From contig JBMOKT010000023.1 of the NCBI GenBank assembly GCA_049323895.1, positions 189,563 through 253,562 of the forward strand: a stretch of DNA of 64,000 bases. Direction: 5' to 3'. Positions 44,274 to 53,479 of this stretch are shown piece by piece. The notes beneath the pieces are model-generated. The model saw nothing but the letters and a program-made list of their open reading frames with translations, did no database searches and was not told where the DNA came from. This DNA comes from JBMOKT01 sp049323895 (GTDB lineage: Bacteria > Bacillota > Peptococcia > Peptococcales > BICA1-8). The position numbers and the translations under genes were made by a program. Each line of letters opens with the position of its first letter. Positions within the stretch are counted from its first letter, which is position 1.

Positions 44274-45506
44274 TTAAACCCAACCGCGGGCTTTAATAGA
44301 TTTGCTTATTTTCAGCAAGGCGTTAACCCAGGCAGCATCCCTCATGGATATACTGCTTTCCTTCGCCGTCTGGAATGTTTCCCTATAGGCCTTGGTAATT
44401 CTCTCTTTCAGGCGTTCATTGACAGTATCCAGATCCCAGTACCAGTCGGTCAATCCTTGAGTCCGTTCAAAGCTGCAAACTATAGCACTGCCGCAATTGG
44501 CCAGCACGTCGGGTATAATTACTACACCCTTTTCCTCCAGGACTTTTTCACCGTCTAGGGTAACGGGACCATTGGCACACTCCAAAATCATTTTGGCTTT
44601 AATCCCAGGGGCGTTTTCTAAAGTAATTACGCTTTGGACTGCAGCCGGTATGAGGATATCACAATCTACTTCCAGAACATCGGAGCTGGTAATAACAGGT
44701 AAGCCCTCAAAGCCAGCCACCGAACCTGTTTTATCCACCCATTCTTCCAGCTTATCGATGTCTAATCCAGGCTCTTTATAAATTCCTCCATTAATATCAC
44801 CCACTGAAACAATGCGGTATCCCTCTTTATGTAACAGCCGGGAAACAATCCTGCCTACATTACCGAAACCCTGGACAGCAACCTTAGCGCCTGTTGGTAT
44901 TTTAAAATCCTTTACGGCTTCCATGGTTACAAAAAATGCACCCCTTCCCGTTGCCTCCATACTGCCTACGGTTCCGCTTACTTCCGCCGGTTTGTCATTA
45001 ATGGCTGCCGGACTGTGGAAACCCTTAATCTCTTCATACTCATCCAGCATCCAGGCCATTGTCTTGGCATTTGTGCCAATATCAGCTCCCGGTATATCCA
45101 CCCAAGCACCCTTAACCGGCAATTTACGGATATAGGCCCGGGTCAAACGTTCTAATTCTCTTTCACTAAGTTTGCGGGGGTCCACTTTAATCCCGCCTTT
45201 GCTTCCTCCGGCGGGAATACCAGCCACGGCATGTTTAATGGTCATCCAGAAGCTCAGGGCCTTCACGGTATCCAGATCCAAATCTGGTACAAAGCGGGTC
45301 CCGTTTTTGCATTGACCCAGGGCGTCATTGTATTGAACCCGGTACGCATCAAAAATCTCCAGTTCGCCGTTATCCATCTTCATGGGAATGGTAAATTGAA
45401 TAATTGTTTTCGGCTGTCTCAAAATTTTAACCACATTAGGCTCGATTCCTGCCAGTTTACTGGCTCGTTCTAATGTTTTTAATGCTGTTTGAAAAGGATT
45501 GCTCAT
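44274..45506 (-). CDS. Glu/Leu/Phe/Val dehydrogenase
   Basis: 410 residues from the ATG at 45506, with GGAGG eight bases upstream. Catalytic part: PAGGSKGGIKVDPRKLSERELERL with the conserved lysines, DIPGADIGTN, and the NAD(P) Rossmann loop VAVQGFGNVGRIVSRLL. C-terminal ANCGSAIVCSFERTQ is typical. It reversibly deaminates glutamate or a branched/related amino acid with NAD(P). First gene of the leftward operon and next to the FadR-type regulator. Confidence 0.9.
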   Translation of the reverse strand: MSNPFQTALKTLERASKLAGIEPNVVKILRQPKTIIQFTIPMKMDNGELEIFDAYRVQYNDALGQCKNGTRFVPDLDLDTVKALSFWMTIKHAVAGIPAGGSKGGIKVDPRKLSERELERLTRAYIRKLPVKGAWVDIPGADIGTNAKTMAWMLDEYEEIKGFHSPAAINDKPAEVSGTVGSMEATGRGAFFVTMEAVKDFKIPTGAKVAVQGFGNVGRIVSRLLHKEGYRIVSVGDINGGIYKEPGLDIDKLEEWVDKTGSVAGFEGLPVITSSDVLEVDCDILIPAAVQSVITLENAPGIKAKMILECANGPVTLDGEKVLEEKGVVIIPDVLANCGSAIVCSFERTQGLTDWYWDLDTVNERLKERITKAYRETFQTAKESSISMRDAAWVNALLKISKSIKARGWV

Positions 45507-45572
45507 ATTAATACCTCCAATCAACTGTCGTAAACTTTAATTTTAAGTTATCGCTGACCTACCAAAGTCCTA

Positions 45573-45589
45573 TGTCGTTTGTCGACATT
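45573..45589. promoter_or_regulatory. FadR-type operator site A (gdh operon promoter)
   Basis: TGTCGTTTGTCGACATT, 67 bases upstream of the dehydrogenase start. It matches 52627-52640 at 13 of 14 bases (TGTCGNTTGTCGAC) and shares GTCGACA with 45681. Confidence 0.65.
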
Positions 45590-45680
45590 ATACAATTGAT
45601 TATTCGTTGCATTTTGCCAGATTCCTTCTTTTGAGAATCTAATATTTATTATGATTCTTTTCCAATAGTCGCTAAATTAG

Positions 45681-45690
45681 GTCGACAATC
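45681..45690. promoter_or_regulatory. FadR-type operator site B (autoregulation of the regulator)
   Basis: GTCGACAATC, 48 bases before the regulator start, in the divergent promoter region shared with the gdh operon. Confidence 0.5.
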
Positions 45691-45737
45691 TACAATAAAT
45701 GGGTTAGAATAATATAAAAAAAGAAATGAGGAGATTT

Positions 45738-46406
45738 ATGATAGAACATTACAATCATAAAAGCCTATCAAACATCGTTGTTGATTATATTCGTAACAAG
45801 ATTCTGCTTTCCGAGTACAAAGAAGGTGATCATGTCCTTGAGTCAGAGGTTGCCTCCGCATTAGGGATTAGCAGGGCCCCCGTCCGAGAAGGCATAAAAG
45901 AACTAGTCAGTCAGGGACTGATTAAAACTATCCCCCGCAAAGGCAATTACGTTGTAAAGTTAAATCAGGATGATCTCCAGGAAATTTTTGATATCAGGCT
46001 GTTGTTGGAGAGCAGTGTAATTGAAACACTAATCAATAAAAAATTGTTAAAGGATTCCGATTTTGAAGTACTCAATAAATACATTGAAGGAATGATTACT
46101 ATCTCTCATGAAGACGCTCCCGAAAATGACCGCATCAATAGAATCAACGAAAAAGATACGGAGTTTCACCAGTACTTATGGCTTAAATCAGGGAGTCAGC
46201 GCAAATTTAAGATTCTGTCCGACCTATATTCCCAATTGCGCATGGCCATGATTATTGACACTAGACAAACCGGAAATCTGGACCGCACTGCCAAGGACCA
46301 TTTGAATATCGTGAAGACCCTTAAACAAGGTGATATTAAGGGTTGCAAGAAAGCCTTACGGGATCATATCGAGTTTTATGTAAGCAGGGAGCAAGATAAT
46401 AATTAA
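45738..46406 (+). CDS. GntR-family regulator, FadR subfamily (FCD domain)
   Basis: 222 residues from the ATG at 45738; a start 12 bases earlier would include the GAGGAG ribosome site. Winged helix (SLSNIVVDYIRNKILLSEYKEGD, ESEVASALGISRAPVREGI, IPRKGNYVVKL) followed by an all-helical FCD domain with metal-site residues (DIRLLLESSVIE, TEFHQYLWLKSGSQ, DHLNIVKTLKQGD). It sits between the two operons that carry its probable sites and is likely a repressor released by the substrate. Confidence 0.9.
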   Translation: MIEHYNHKSLSNIVVDYIRNKILLSEYKEGDHVLESEVASALGISRAPVREGIKELVSQGLIKTIPRKGNYVVKLNQDDLQEIFDIRLLLESSVIETLINKKLLKDSDFEVLNKYIEGMITISHEDAPENDRINRINEKDTEFHQYLWLKSGSQRKFKILSDLYSQLRMAMIIDTRQTGNLDRTAKDHLNIVKTLKQGDIKGCKKALRDHIEFYVSREQDNN

Positions 46407-46429
46407 GCTAACTTTCCAATTATATTACC

Positions 46430-47326
46430 TCATACAAAACCACTATCCGATCTTTTTTGCTGCAAAAGGGTCGTATAGTGTAAGAAAAACACAGCTGCAA
46501 TGATTAAGAAACCGCCTGTTAACTGGCTCATAGTCAAGATATCTTGGAAAAACAAAAATGAAAGAAAAGCCGTAAACAGCGGTTCGATGGTACAGAAAAT
46601 GCTTGTTTTGGCTGGACCGATGAACTTTACCCCCACCCAAAATGCTAAAACAGCCAAGATGGTGGCAAAGAAAGCCATACAAACTATCATTACCCAGGCA
46701 ATTGAAGGAATACTAAACATAAGCTGACCCGATGATAATCCAATTATCGAATAAGAGATTGCTGCCCCGGAATTAATGTATAAAGTTGCGGTAAAAGGTT
46801 CCACGCTTTTCATCAAGGCAGTCCCTAGAATGACATAGGTTGAATAAAGAACGGCCGAAGCTATCCCGAAGAGTATACCCAAAAGCTTTACTGAGGCAAA
46901 GGAAGCATTTAACAACAGAAACAATCCAACCGTCGTAACGGCAAGGGCTACCCCCTTTTCCCAGGTGTAGACTTCTTGCTTCAGCAGAACAGTAGAGATG
47001 GTGACAATAGTCGGGAAAAGGTATAGGAGCATGCTGGCCAGTGAGGCCGGGATGCTTGTGTAGGAGAGCATATAACAACCGGAATTTCCGGCGTAAACAA
47101 CCCCTCCCAGCAGCATAAGTCTGATAATAACAGCGCCCGCAGGTTTATGTTGACCTTTCTTAAGGAGAAAAAAACTTAAAAGCAGTACGGTTATCAAAAA
47201 TCGATAGGCCAGTACAGTAACTGTGTTGACCCCTGACTGGTAAGCTATCTTTGCAAATATCGGTCCTGCACCATATGATATGCCACATATAATGGCAGCC
47301 AATGTTCCTATTTTTTCATTTGGCAA
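46430..47326 (-). CDS. EamA/DMT-superfamily transporter
   Basis: 298 residues from TTG 47326 (GAGGTG upstream). Ten membrane segments in two EamA repeats (LAAIICGISYGAGPIFAKIAYQSG ... LLGILFGIASAVLYSTYVILGTAL). EamA proteins usually export amino acids or metabolites. Last gene of the TRAP-M20-racemase operon, convergent with the regulator gene; may export a waste product of the pathway. Confidence 0.88.
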   Translation of the reverse strand: MPNEKIGTLAAIICGISYGAGPIFAKIAYQSGVNTVTVLAYRFLITVLLLSFFLLKKGQHKPAGAVIIRLMLLGGVVYAGNSGCYMLSYTSIPASLASMLLYLFPTIVTISTVLLKQEVYTWEKGVALAVTTVGLFLLLNASFASVKLLGILFGIASAVLYSTYVILGTALMKSVEPFTATLYINSGAAISYSIIGLSSGQLMFSIPSIAWVMIVCMAFFATILAVLAFWVGVKFIGPAKTSIFCTIEPLFTAFLSFLFFQDILTMSQLTGGFLIIAAVFFLHYTTLLQQKRSDSGFV

Positions 47327-47432
47327 GTGGTTAACACCTCATTTTTCATAGCTTCAGCTTTCCAATCTCAATAAGCAGGGGCAACAACCCCCTGCTTAAT
47401 TTTATTTCACGGGTTTGCATCTACTGATAATC

Positions 47433-48164
47433 TCACATATAGCCGGTAAAACGTTGTTTAACGACGGCCGAATAAACATAGTTTATCATTGTTATAAAAT
47501 CAAAAATTGGCAGTCCGGTGGCCTGTTGAACTGCAGGTCCGTAAGGTGCCAATACGCTGCACTCAAAAAGCAGCACCTTAACATCCGGGGCATCCTTTAA
47601 TAAAGCTTTTGCAGTTGCAACCACTTCCGCTTCCACCTTCTCAGTATCCAAATCGCTTTGCTCCTGGATAATGGCGGAGGCAAAATTGGGACAATCCTCT
47701 AGACCACGGATAGCTAGGCGGTCAGGAATATTAGCGCCGCAGGCTGCCAGGACTGATTCATCCAGAGACTTGGAATTAGCTGTTATAATCCCCACCTTAT
47801 TAGTCTCGGAAATCAGATGCATCATAAAAGGGACCTGCAGGAGACTCGACATAAAAACCGGGAGGTCAAGCCGCCGAGCCATCTCCTGTTGGTAGATAGC
47901 CATAAAACCACAGTCACCGGTAATTGCCCGGACACCCTCACATTTTAAGGCCATCCCTGCCTCAATAACTGCCTCCATAATGGTAGTATCGTGGTTAAAT
48001 ATTCTCTCCACCGTTAGTCCCGGAACCTTCTGAAATCGCACCGGGTATTTATACGTAGTGGCATTGGCAACATCTCCCGGTATAAAAGGGATACAAGTAT
48101 CTAGCAAAACAATTCCGATAGCTTCTCCGCAACTTGATTGTCCAGGTTTCTTGCTGTAAATCAT
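47433..48164 (-). CDS. Aspartate/glutamate racemase superfamily protein
   Basis: 243 residues from the ATG at 48164, with a GGGAG site; a longer frame lacks one. Two-domain racemase fold with paired catalytic cysteines: CEGVRAITGDCGFMAIYQQ and VKVLLFECSVLAPYGPAVQQATG, and IGIVLLDTCIPFIPGDVANATTY at the start. Superfamily members racemise Asp, Glu or hydantoins or isomerise maleate. Encoded between M20 deacylase and EamA exporter genes; in ectoine clusters EutA belongs to a related superfamily, but this protein is not clearly EutA. Confidence 0.8.
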   Translation of the reverse strand: MIYSKKPGQSSCGEAIGIVLLDTCIPFIPGDVANATTYKYPVRFQKVPGLTVERIFNHDTTIMEAVIEAGMALKCEGVRAITGDCGFMAIYQQEMARRLDLPVFMSSLLQVPFMMHLISETNKVGIITANSKSLDESVLAACGANIPDRLAIRGLEDCPNFASAIIQEQSDLDTEKVEAEVVATAKALLKDAPDVKVLLFECSVLAPYGPAVQQATGLPIFDFITMINYVYSAVVKQRFTGYM

Positions 48165-48243
48165 CTTCTTTCTCCCTTCCCTATCAATTGCTACCACTAT
48201 AGAAGTGGGAGCCAAAGAATTAATGTTTAAACTGGAATTTGTT

Positions 48244-49440
48244 TTACTTATTAAAATAGGCTAGGGCAGACCTGACATGCATTTCTATTCCAATCAATAA
48301 TGTATCTTCGTCTATATCAAAAAGGGGATGATGATGAGGATAATCTGTGCCTTTGTCCGGATTACCAGTACCGACAAAATAAAAGGCGCTGGGCACTCTC
48401 AGGGTAAATTCAGCAAAATCTTCACCGCCCATAGCCCGATACTCAACAATACTCTGCTCCGATTCCAGAGTTTCCCGGGCTGCTTCTTTCACCTTTTGAA
48501 CCATTTCAGGCACATTGTTCATGCAGGGATTGCTGGGGACATAGGTTAGCTCGTAATGGGTTCCGGTTGCCAGACATACCCCTTTAATAATCCTTTCAAA
48601 CTTTTCCTTAAGCAGCGTCTTTCCCTGTTCTTCATTGTCAAACAGGTAGCGCATGGTTCCGGCCAATTCCACTTTTCCGGGAATAATGTTGCATCCTGTC
48701 CCCCCTTGAATCTTCCCAAACATAATTACATTAGGGTTGAATACGCTGATTTCCCTAGTGGTAAGAACTTGTACTGAATCTACAATTTTGGAAGCTGCCA
48801 GAATTGGGTCTACTGCATCATGAGGGGCAGATGTGTGACCTCCCTTGCCATAAATGATTAACTCAAACTGCTCTAGTCCGGCCATAATGGCCCCATTAAC
48901 AATACCGATTTTTCCGCTTTCAATACCCGTCCAGATATGGAGAGCGAAAGCCCCATCTACTTTGGGATTCTCCAGAACGCCGTTTTTAATCATCTCCAAG
49001 GCCCCCGCCCTGGGATCCGTGGTTTCCTCATTGGGCTGAAAAACAAACTTAATATTGCCATTGATTTCATTTTGGTGATTGGATAAAATCTTTGCGGCTA
49101 TAAGCAGCATGGCAACATGGGCATCATGACCGCAAGTATGGGCTATGCCCTTATTAACCGATTTATATGGCTTAGCAATTGCTTCTTCCATTGGCAGGGC
49201 ATCCATATCAGCTCTCAGTAAAAGGGTAGGTCCAGGCTGGCTCCCCCGCAGCAGTCCCACTACCCCTGTTTGGGCGAGAATCTGAATCTCCAGACCAAGA
49301 GACTCCAGAAACTGACAAATAATTTTCGAAGTTTTAAATTCCTGAAAACCTAATTCTGGATGCATATGAAAATGCCGACGAAGCCTGATGGCTTCTTCTT
49401 TTAGGGAGTGGATTTCCTGCTTAATATCTTGTATCATCAT
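48244..49440 (-). CDS. M20-family N-acyl amino acid amidohydrolase
   Basis: 398 residues. Metal and catalytic motifs: LLLRADMDALPMEE, GIAHTCGHDAHVAMLL, FQPNEETTDPRAGALEMI, and AMGGEDFAEFT near the C-terminus, as in HipO/ILR1-type amidohydrolases with two Zn or Mn ions. It releases an amino acid from its N-acyl (often N-acetyl) form. In this operon it could deacetylate N-acetyl-diaminobutyrate or a similar product of the M24 hydrolases. Confidence 0.9.
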   Translation of the reverse strand: MMIQDIKQEIHSLKEEAIRLRRHFHMHPELGFQEFKTSKIICQFLESLGLEIQILAQTGVVGLLRGSQPGPTLLLRADMDALPMEEAIAKPYKSVNKGIAHTCGHDAHVAMLLIAAKILSNHQNEINGNIKFVFQPNEETTDPRAGALEMIKNGVLENPKVDGAFALHIWTGIESGKIGIVNGAIMAGLEQFELIIYGKGGHTSAPHDAVDPILAASKIVDSVQVLTTREISVFNPNVIMFGKIQGGTGCNIIPGKVELAGTMRYLFDNEEQGKTLLKEKFERIIKGVCLATGTHYELTYVPSNPCMNNVPEMVQKVKEAARETLESEQSIVEYRAMGGEDFAEFTLRVPSAFYFVGTGNPDKGTDYPHHHPLFDIDEDTLLIGIEMHVRSALAYFNK

Positions 49441-49460
49441 AATCCGCCACCTTTAATTAT

Positions 49461-50741
49461 TTATTTGCCAAACATGGTATTGGGTAAAAAGAGCGCCAGT
49501 TGCGGAAATGTGATTACCAGAATGATTACAAGGACAGTCATCAGTATAAAAGGTAGTATGTGGCCTATTATTTCAACATAGGGTCTGCGGAAAATTACCT
49601 GGGCAGTAAAAATGTCGCAGCCAAAAGGCGGTGTAATCGTTCCCAATGCTACCTGAGCCGTAACAATAACACCCAGTAGAATGGGATCTATATTAGTCAT
49701 TGCGACATAATGGGCAAAAATAGGTGTAAGAATGTACATGGCAACTAGACCGTCTACCAGCATACAGGCAATGAAATAAGCCAAATTTATTACAATCAGA
49801 ACCTTTAAAGCCGATGGATCTGAACCAAAAATCTGGGGCAGAATCTTTTCCGGTATGTTCAGGAAACTTATAAGCCAGGAAGCTACTTGACCTGAACCAA
49901 CCAGGATAAAGACAACACCGGTAACTATCCCTGTAGCCTTTGCAGCCCTTATTATACCACCGATATCAAGGGATCTGTATACTATCGATTCTACCAGAAG
50001 AGCATAGAAAACAGCCGCAGCAGCAGCTTCAGTAGGACTGAAAACCCCGGTGTAAATGCCGCCTACAATAAGTAAAGGATAGCCAAAAACCCAGATCCCC
50101 TCTTTGATAGTGGTCAGACGTTCACCCATAGTAGCCTTCTTTTCCGTATACCCAACTTTCTTAACCTTGGAGTAAATAACACAATAGGCAGAATATAAAG
50201 TTGCCATCAGAATACCTGGCACAATACCAGCCATATAGAGCTTACCAATAGACGTTCCGGTGATAACTCCATAGACTATAAAGACTAAACTAGGCGGTAT
50301 CAAAAGGGCAATCTCGGCAGATCCAAGAATTAATCCAAAAGAGAAACTGCTAGGATATCCTGCACGAAGTAAAATAGGTCGGAAACTACCGCCCATGGCA
50401 GCCAAAGTTGCCTGGGCTGAACCGGAAACAGCACCGAAAATAGTGCAGGCTACATTAGTGCTTACCGGAATTCCTCCGGGAAGGTGCCCCAACCAGGTCA
50501 TAACCATCCGACTGAGCCTTTTCCCTGTTTCTCCCGAGGTAATCAATTCAGCTCCCAGAATAAAAAGCGGTACGCAGACCAAGGCGGGCGGACTAATCCC
50601 GGTAATAATCTGTTGAACCAAGATTTTGGAGTCCAGCATAGGAAGGTTAATATGAAGAAACAGCATTAGGGTTCCTAAAATATTCAAGACAAAGGGTAAA
50701 CCGATTACTAACATTGTAACTAATATTAAAACCCATAACAT
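49461..50741 (-). CDS. TRAP transporter large permease (DctM family)
   Basis: 426 residues with the DctM marks GAVSGSAQATLAAMGGSFRPILLRAGY, SAEIALLIPPSLVFIVYG and GTITPPFGCDIFTAQV. It follows the small-subunit gene by nine bases and is followed by the M20 gene by 20. One of three DctM-type systems in the window. Confidence 0.92.
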   Translation of the reverse strand: MLWVLILVTMLVIGLPFVLNILGTLMLFLHINLPMLDSKILVQQIITGISPPALVCVPLFILGAELITSGETGKRLSRMVMTWLGHLPGGIPVSTNVACTIFGAVSGSAQATLAAMGGSFRPILLRAGYPSSFSFGLILGSAEIALLIPPSLVFIVYGVITGTSIGKLYMAGIVPGILMATLYSAYCVIYSKVKKVGYTEKKATMGERLTTIKEGIWVFGYPLLIVGGIYTGVFSPTEAAAAAVFYALLVESIVYRSLDIGGIIRAAKATGIVTGVVFILVGSGQVASWLISFLNIPEKILPQIFGSDPSALKVLIVINLAYFIACMLVDGLVAMYILTPIFAHYVAMTNIDPILLGVIVTAQVALGTITPPFGCDIFTAQVIFRRPYVEIIGHILPFILMTVLVIILVITFPQLALFLPNTMFGK

Positions 50742-50750
50742 AAGAACACC

Positions 50751-51293
50751 TCAATCCTCGTATTCGCTTTGTTGTTCAGGGGACAACCATACTTCCTTCT
50801 CGACTATGTTTTTGATAATTGTTCGAACATATTCCACACCCATTAAAAAGAAACCGGTGGGAATGATAGTCCAGATCAGCCAATAAGGAATCCTCAAAGC
50901 CGGAGTAAGTTGGGTTCTCATGCGGGCAACCATCATATAATCCCAGGCGTAATAAGCCATAATAAAAGTTATTATTGCACCCAAAACGCAAGTGAAGATA
51001 ATCATAATTTTTTGAAGCCTGGGGCTTAAAGCCTCGAACATCGCACTCATACGAACATGACGGGCCCTCCTGACTCCGTAGCCAGCACCGATAAAAGTTA
51101 TAATGATTAGCATTATTGAGGAAATTTCTTCTACAAAAAAGATGCTCATGTGAAGCTGTCTGGCAATAACGTTAACTATCCAGGCTACAGCAATTACTAA
51201 TACGGCCCCTACTAAACACCAGACTTCAAATGCCTCAAGCAACTGATTTGCTTTCTTGGCAATGATCCCCTTGCTTCTATTTTTATCACCCAT
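50751..51293 (-). CDS. TRAP transporter small permease (DctQ family)
   Basis: 180 residues, four membrane segments, with the DctQ block FVEEISSIMLIIITFIGAGYGVRRARHVRMSAMFEAL. A hairpin separates it from the binding-protein gene. Confidence 0.9.
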   Translation of the reverse strand: MGDKNRSKGIIAKKANQLLEAFEVWCLVGAVLVIAVAWIVNVIARQLHMSIFFVEEISSIMLIIITFIGAGYGVRRARHVRMSAMFEALSPRLQKIMIIFTCVLGAIITFIMAYYAWDYMMVARMRTQLTPALRIPYWLIWTIIPTGFFLMGVEYVRTIIKNIVEKEVWLSPEQQSEYED

Positions 51294-51316
51294 CCGAACA
51301 GCCCCCTAATATTTTT

Positions 51317-51353
51317 ATACCTTGAAGCGGGACGGTCTCCCGCCACAAGGTAT
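51317..51353 (-). promoter_or_regulatory. Hairpin between dctP and dctQ (third TRAP operon)
   Basis: ATACCTT/AAGGTAT outer arms and GCGGGA/TCCCGC inner arms, right after the dctP stop codon. No T run follows on the minus strand, so it likely protects dctP mRNA rather than terminates. Confidence 0.65.
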
Positions 51354-51375
51354 TGTGAAATTGTGATTACGTTAA

Positions 51376-52485
51376 TTAACGGGCAATATTAAGTTCCTTT
51401 TTGGCATTCTCAATGTCTTTTAGTAATACGTCCAAAACTTCTTGAGCGCCTGAGCCGCCAATTTCAAGGAATTTCGGGTAGACTGTCTTAGCTCTTTCCT
51501 TCATCTTGTCTATTTCGGCATCGCTGAGTTCGGTTACCTTTATTTGCGGTCTCTCTTTGAGTATCGCTTCTAAATCAACTTTATGTCTGTCATCGATCCA
51601 CTTACCACTGGTAACTACATTGTCTTTCCAGAACTTGCGCATCTTCTCCTGAGTTTCTTTGGGCAGGGAATCGAAGAATTGAGCGTTGACTGTCGGAATG
51701 CCTAAGAAGGGTTCATTGTAAGCCTGGGTTAAGTAGTCCTGTACTTCATAGAACTTGGCACTGCGGATTGCAAATATTGGGTTTACCTGACCGTCAACTA
51801 TTTTGGTCTGCAGGGCTGTATAAACTTCGCCGTATGTAATAGGAGTTGGTGTGAAACCGTAGGCTTTATAGTCTTCTATCAGCAGATTGGAACCCATTAC
51901 ACGAATCTTGAAGCCTTTCATATCCCCTAAGGAGTTGATAGGCTTGTTGGAAGTGATAGTTTGCCAGCCTTCATACATTACGCCTAACGGAACCAGACCT
52001 TTGGTGCGGAACCATTTTTCCAGTACGGGCATAAACTCACCTTTATTAACAACCCATCCCAAAACTTCCGGCATGCGTTCCTTGGGCCAAATATAGTTTA
52101 ATGCCAGAACCTGAGCTTCAGGAACGAATGAGCTAATCCATGCATAGTCAGAAAAAACATACTGCACTACCCCAAGCTGGCAAAGTTCGTTAATATCGCG
52201 AGATTCACCAAGAGTACCAAAGGGATAAACTTTGATATCCAGATTAGTAGAATTTTTCATTTCATCAGCAAATTTTTCAGCCCAAACGGTCATAAAATCG
52301 CCTTCAATTTCCTCGGAGGCAAATTTGGCTTCTATTCTTTGAGCCGGAGGAGCCTTCTCAACGGGTGCTGCTGGATTTTCAGCAGGTGCAGGTGCAGGTT
52401 TTGTTCCACCGCCACAACCTGCTAAGGTTAAGAGCGCTATTACGAGAACTAACGCAAAAACCTTTTTATTTTGCTTGACAAACAT
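51376..52485 (-). CDS. TRAP transporter solute-binding lipoprotein (DctP family)
   Basis: 369 residues from the ATG at 52485, seven bases from a GGGGG site. Lipoprotein signal with lipobox LTLAGC, Pro/Ala linker, then DctP: KFASEEIEGDFMTVWAEKFADEM, VYPFGTLGESRDINELCQLG, DMKGFKIRVMGSNL with the substrate-binding Arg, ALQTKIVDGQVNP. Captures the substrate of the DoeA-type pathway. TRAP systems (TeaABC, UehABC) are established ectoine importers, which fits but does not prove the substrate. Confidence 0.92.
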   Translation of the reverse strand: MFVKQNKKVFALVLVIALLTLAGCGGGTKPAPAPAENPAAPVEKAPPAQRIEAKFASEEIEGDFMTVWAEKFADEMKNSTNLDIKVYPFGTLGESRDINELCQLGVVQYVFSDYAWISSFVPEAQVLALNYIWPKERMPEVLGWVVNKGEFMPVLEKWFRTKGLVPLGVMYEGWQTITSNKPINSLGDMKGFKIRVMGSNLLIEDYKAYGFTPTPITYGEVYTALQTKIVDGQVNPIFAIRSAKFYEVQDYLTQAYNEPFLGIPTVNAQFFDSLPKETQEKMRKFWKDNVVTSGKWIDDRHKVDLEAILKERPQIKVTELSDAEIDKMKERAKTVYPKFLEIGGSGAQEVLDVLLKDIENAKKELNIAR

Positions 52486-52626
52486 TTTCAATCCCCCTTA
52501 AATATTATTCCGCTGGTTACACTGCTAACTGGGCTAAAACACTTTCTTCCCGGTTATCCCCCCTTATTTTTTAGATTTAATTACTTGTTATAAATTGCTG
52601 TCTGTCATTAATTTTTTGCTCGCATG

Positions 52627-52641
52627 TGTCGATTGTCGACT
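52627..52641. promoter_or_regulatory. FadR-type operator site C (TRAP-M20 operon promoter)
   Basis: TGTCGATTGTCGACT, 142 bases upstream of dctP, matching site A. It ties the TRAP-M20-racemase-EamA operon to the regulator at 45738-46406. Confidence 0.6.
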
Positions 52642-52731
52642 AAATTATACTTCGCCATTAACTTCTTGATTCCTTTTTTCAATCATTACTTTTATAAAAA
52701 AATTTTGAAAATTCTTTACTATTTATAAATG

Positions 52732-52856
52732 TTCCACCAGACGATAACTTACTAGCACCACTTGTCTTGCCATTTTATCACCTACTTGTATGCCTATCCT
52801 ATATACTCGACGCAACTAGAAAATCCCGCAAATAAGGGAATAATTCATGATAGACC
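52732..52856. mobile_element. Internally deleted copy of the RAYT element
   Basis: 52732-52765 resembles the 3' coding end of the RAYT transposase (CCACCAGACGATAACTTACT), and 52769-52856 resembles its 5' end and right terminal repeat (AAATAAGGGAATAATTCA ... GACCCC). The ~800 bp between are missing: a MITE-like deletion derivative. The rest of the 52.5-53.0 kb gap, including an open frame to 53037, has no recognisable gene. Confidence 0.6.
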
Positions 52857-53029
52857 CCGTATATCCCCTAGAAATAATTATGAACATTTTGCCTATTCGT
52901 ATGCTACCGGGAGAAGGTCATCAAGGCAGGTTTTCTTTTTAAATAATAAGCATTACAAAAAAGTCATTAGAAAATTTAACGGGAAACACTTTAAAAATTA
53001 TAATGTCCTTAAAGGTACTAATGAAATAT

Positions 53030-53479
53030 TCAAATGAGTATTTTATTTTTGTATTTAACGACTAGAAAGCTAGCTAAACTTCCAAAGAAAATATGGTAAA
53101 TAAGTATTAATAATAAGTCATTAAACTCCTGGTTATTAGGGAATACTCCTCTGAGTGGAGCTATTACGCCGATATTAGCTAAATATACTAGAGTTAATAA
53201 ACCTGCACCTTTTAATATATATAATTTTTCCCCAAGATAGTAAAGCATTATTTGTATTAAAATTCCAAGTGCCCCGCTTATCGCCAAGTGTGTAAGCCAT
53301 GATAATAAAATACCATAACCATTAAATTCATCCATTAGCTGTCCTGTAAAAATTCCACCACCAATAGCAATTATGCAAAGCTTACAAATCTTAGAGGCAA
53401 ATAATGCCATGCTAATTAACCCCATAATAATACCAGTAATAATTCCACTAATTGCCCCTGCTAAAACATGATTATACAT
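53030..53479 (-). CDS. Four-helix membrane protein, ~150 residues
   Basis: 149 residues, GAGGGAG site before the ATG. Four hydrophobic segments: VLAGAISGIITGIIMGLISMALF, GILLSWLTHLAISGALGILIQIM, GAGLLTLVYLANIGVIAPL, LLLILIYHIFFGSLASFLVV. Same size and layout as the proteins at 25951, 53833 and 54862, with a Gly-rich opening. Function unknown. Confidence 0.65.
   Translation of the reverse strand: MYNHVLAGAISGIITGIIMGLISMALFASKICKLCIIAIGGGIFTGQLMDEFNGYGILLSWLTHLAISGALGILIQIMLYYLGEKLYILKGAGLLTLVYLANIGVIAPLRGVFPNNQEFNDLLLILIYHIFFGSLASFLVVKYKNKILI

Noticed and set aside
44497..45473. Several plus-strand frames opposite the Glu/Leu dehydrogenase gene
   Set aside because: Shadow frames caused by codon bias of the real gene.
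46430..47326. tRNA or rRNA genes anywhere in the window
   Set aside because: No cloverleaf-like or ribosomal sequence was seen in any gap.
52762..53037. 91-residue open frame on the plus strand
   Set aside because: No ribosome site, begins inside the deleted RAYT copy, and no recognisable domain.
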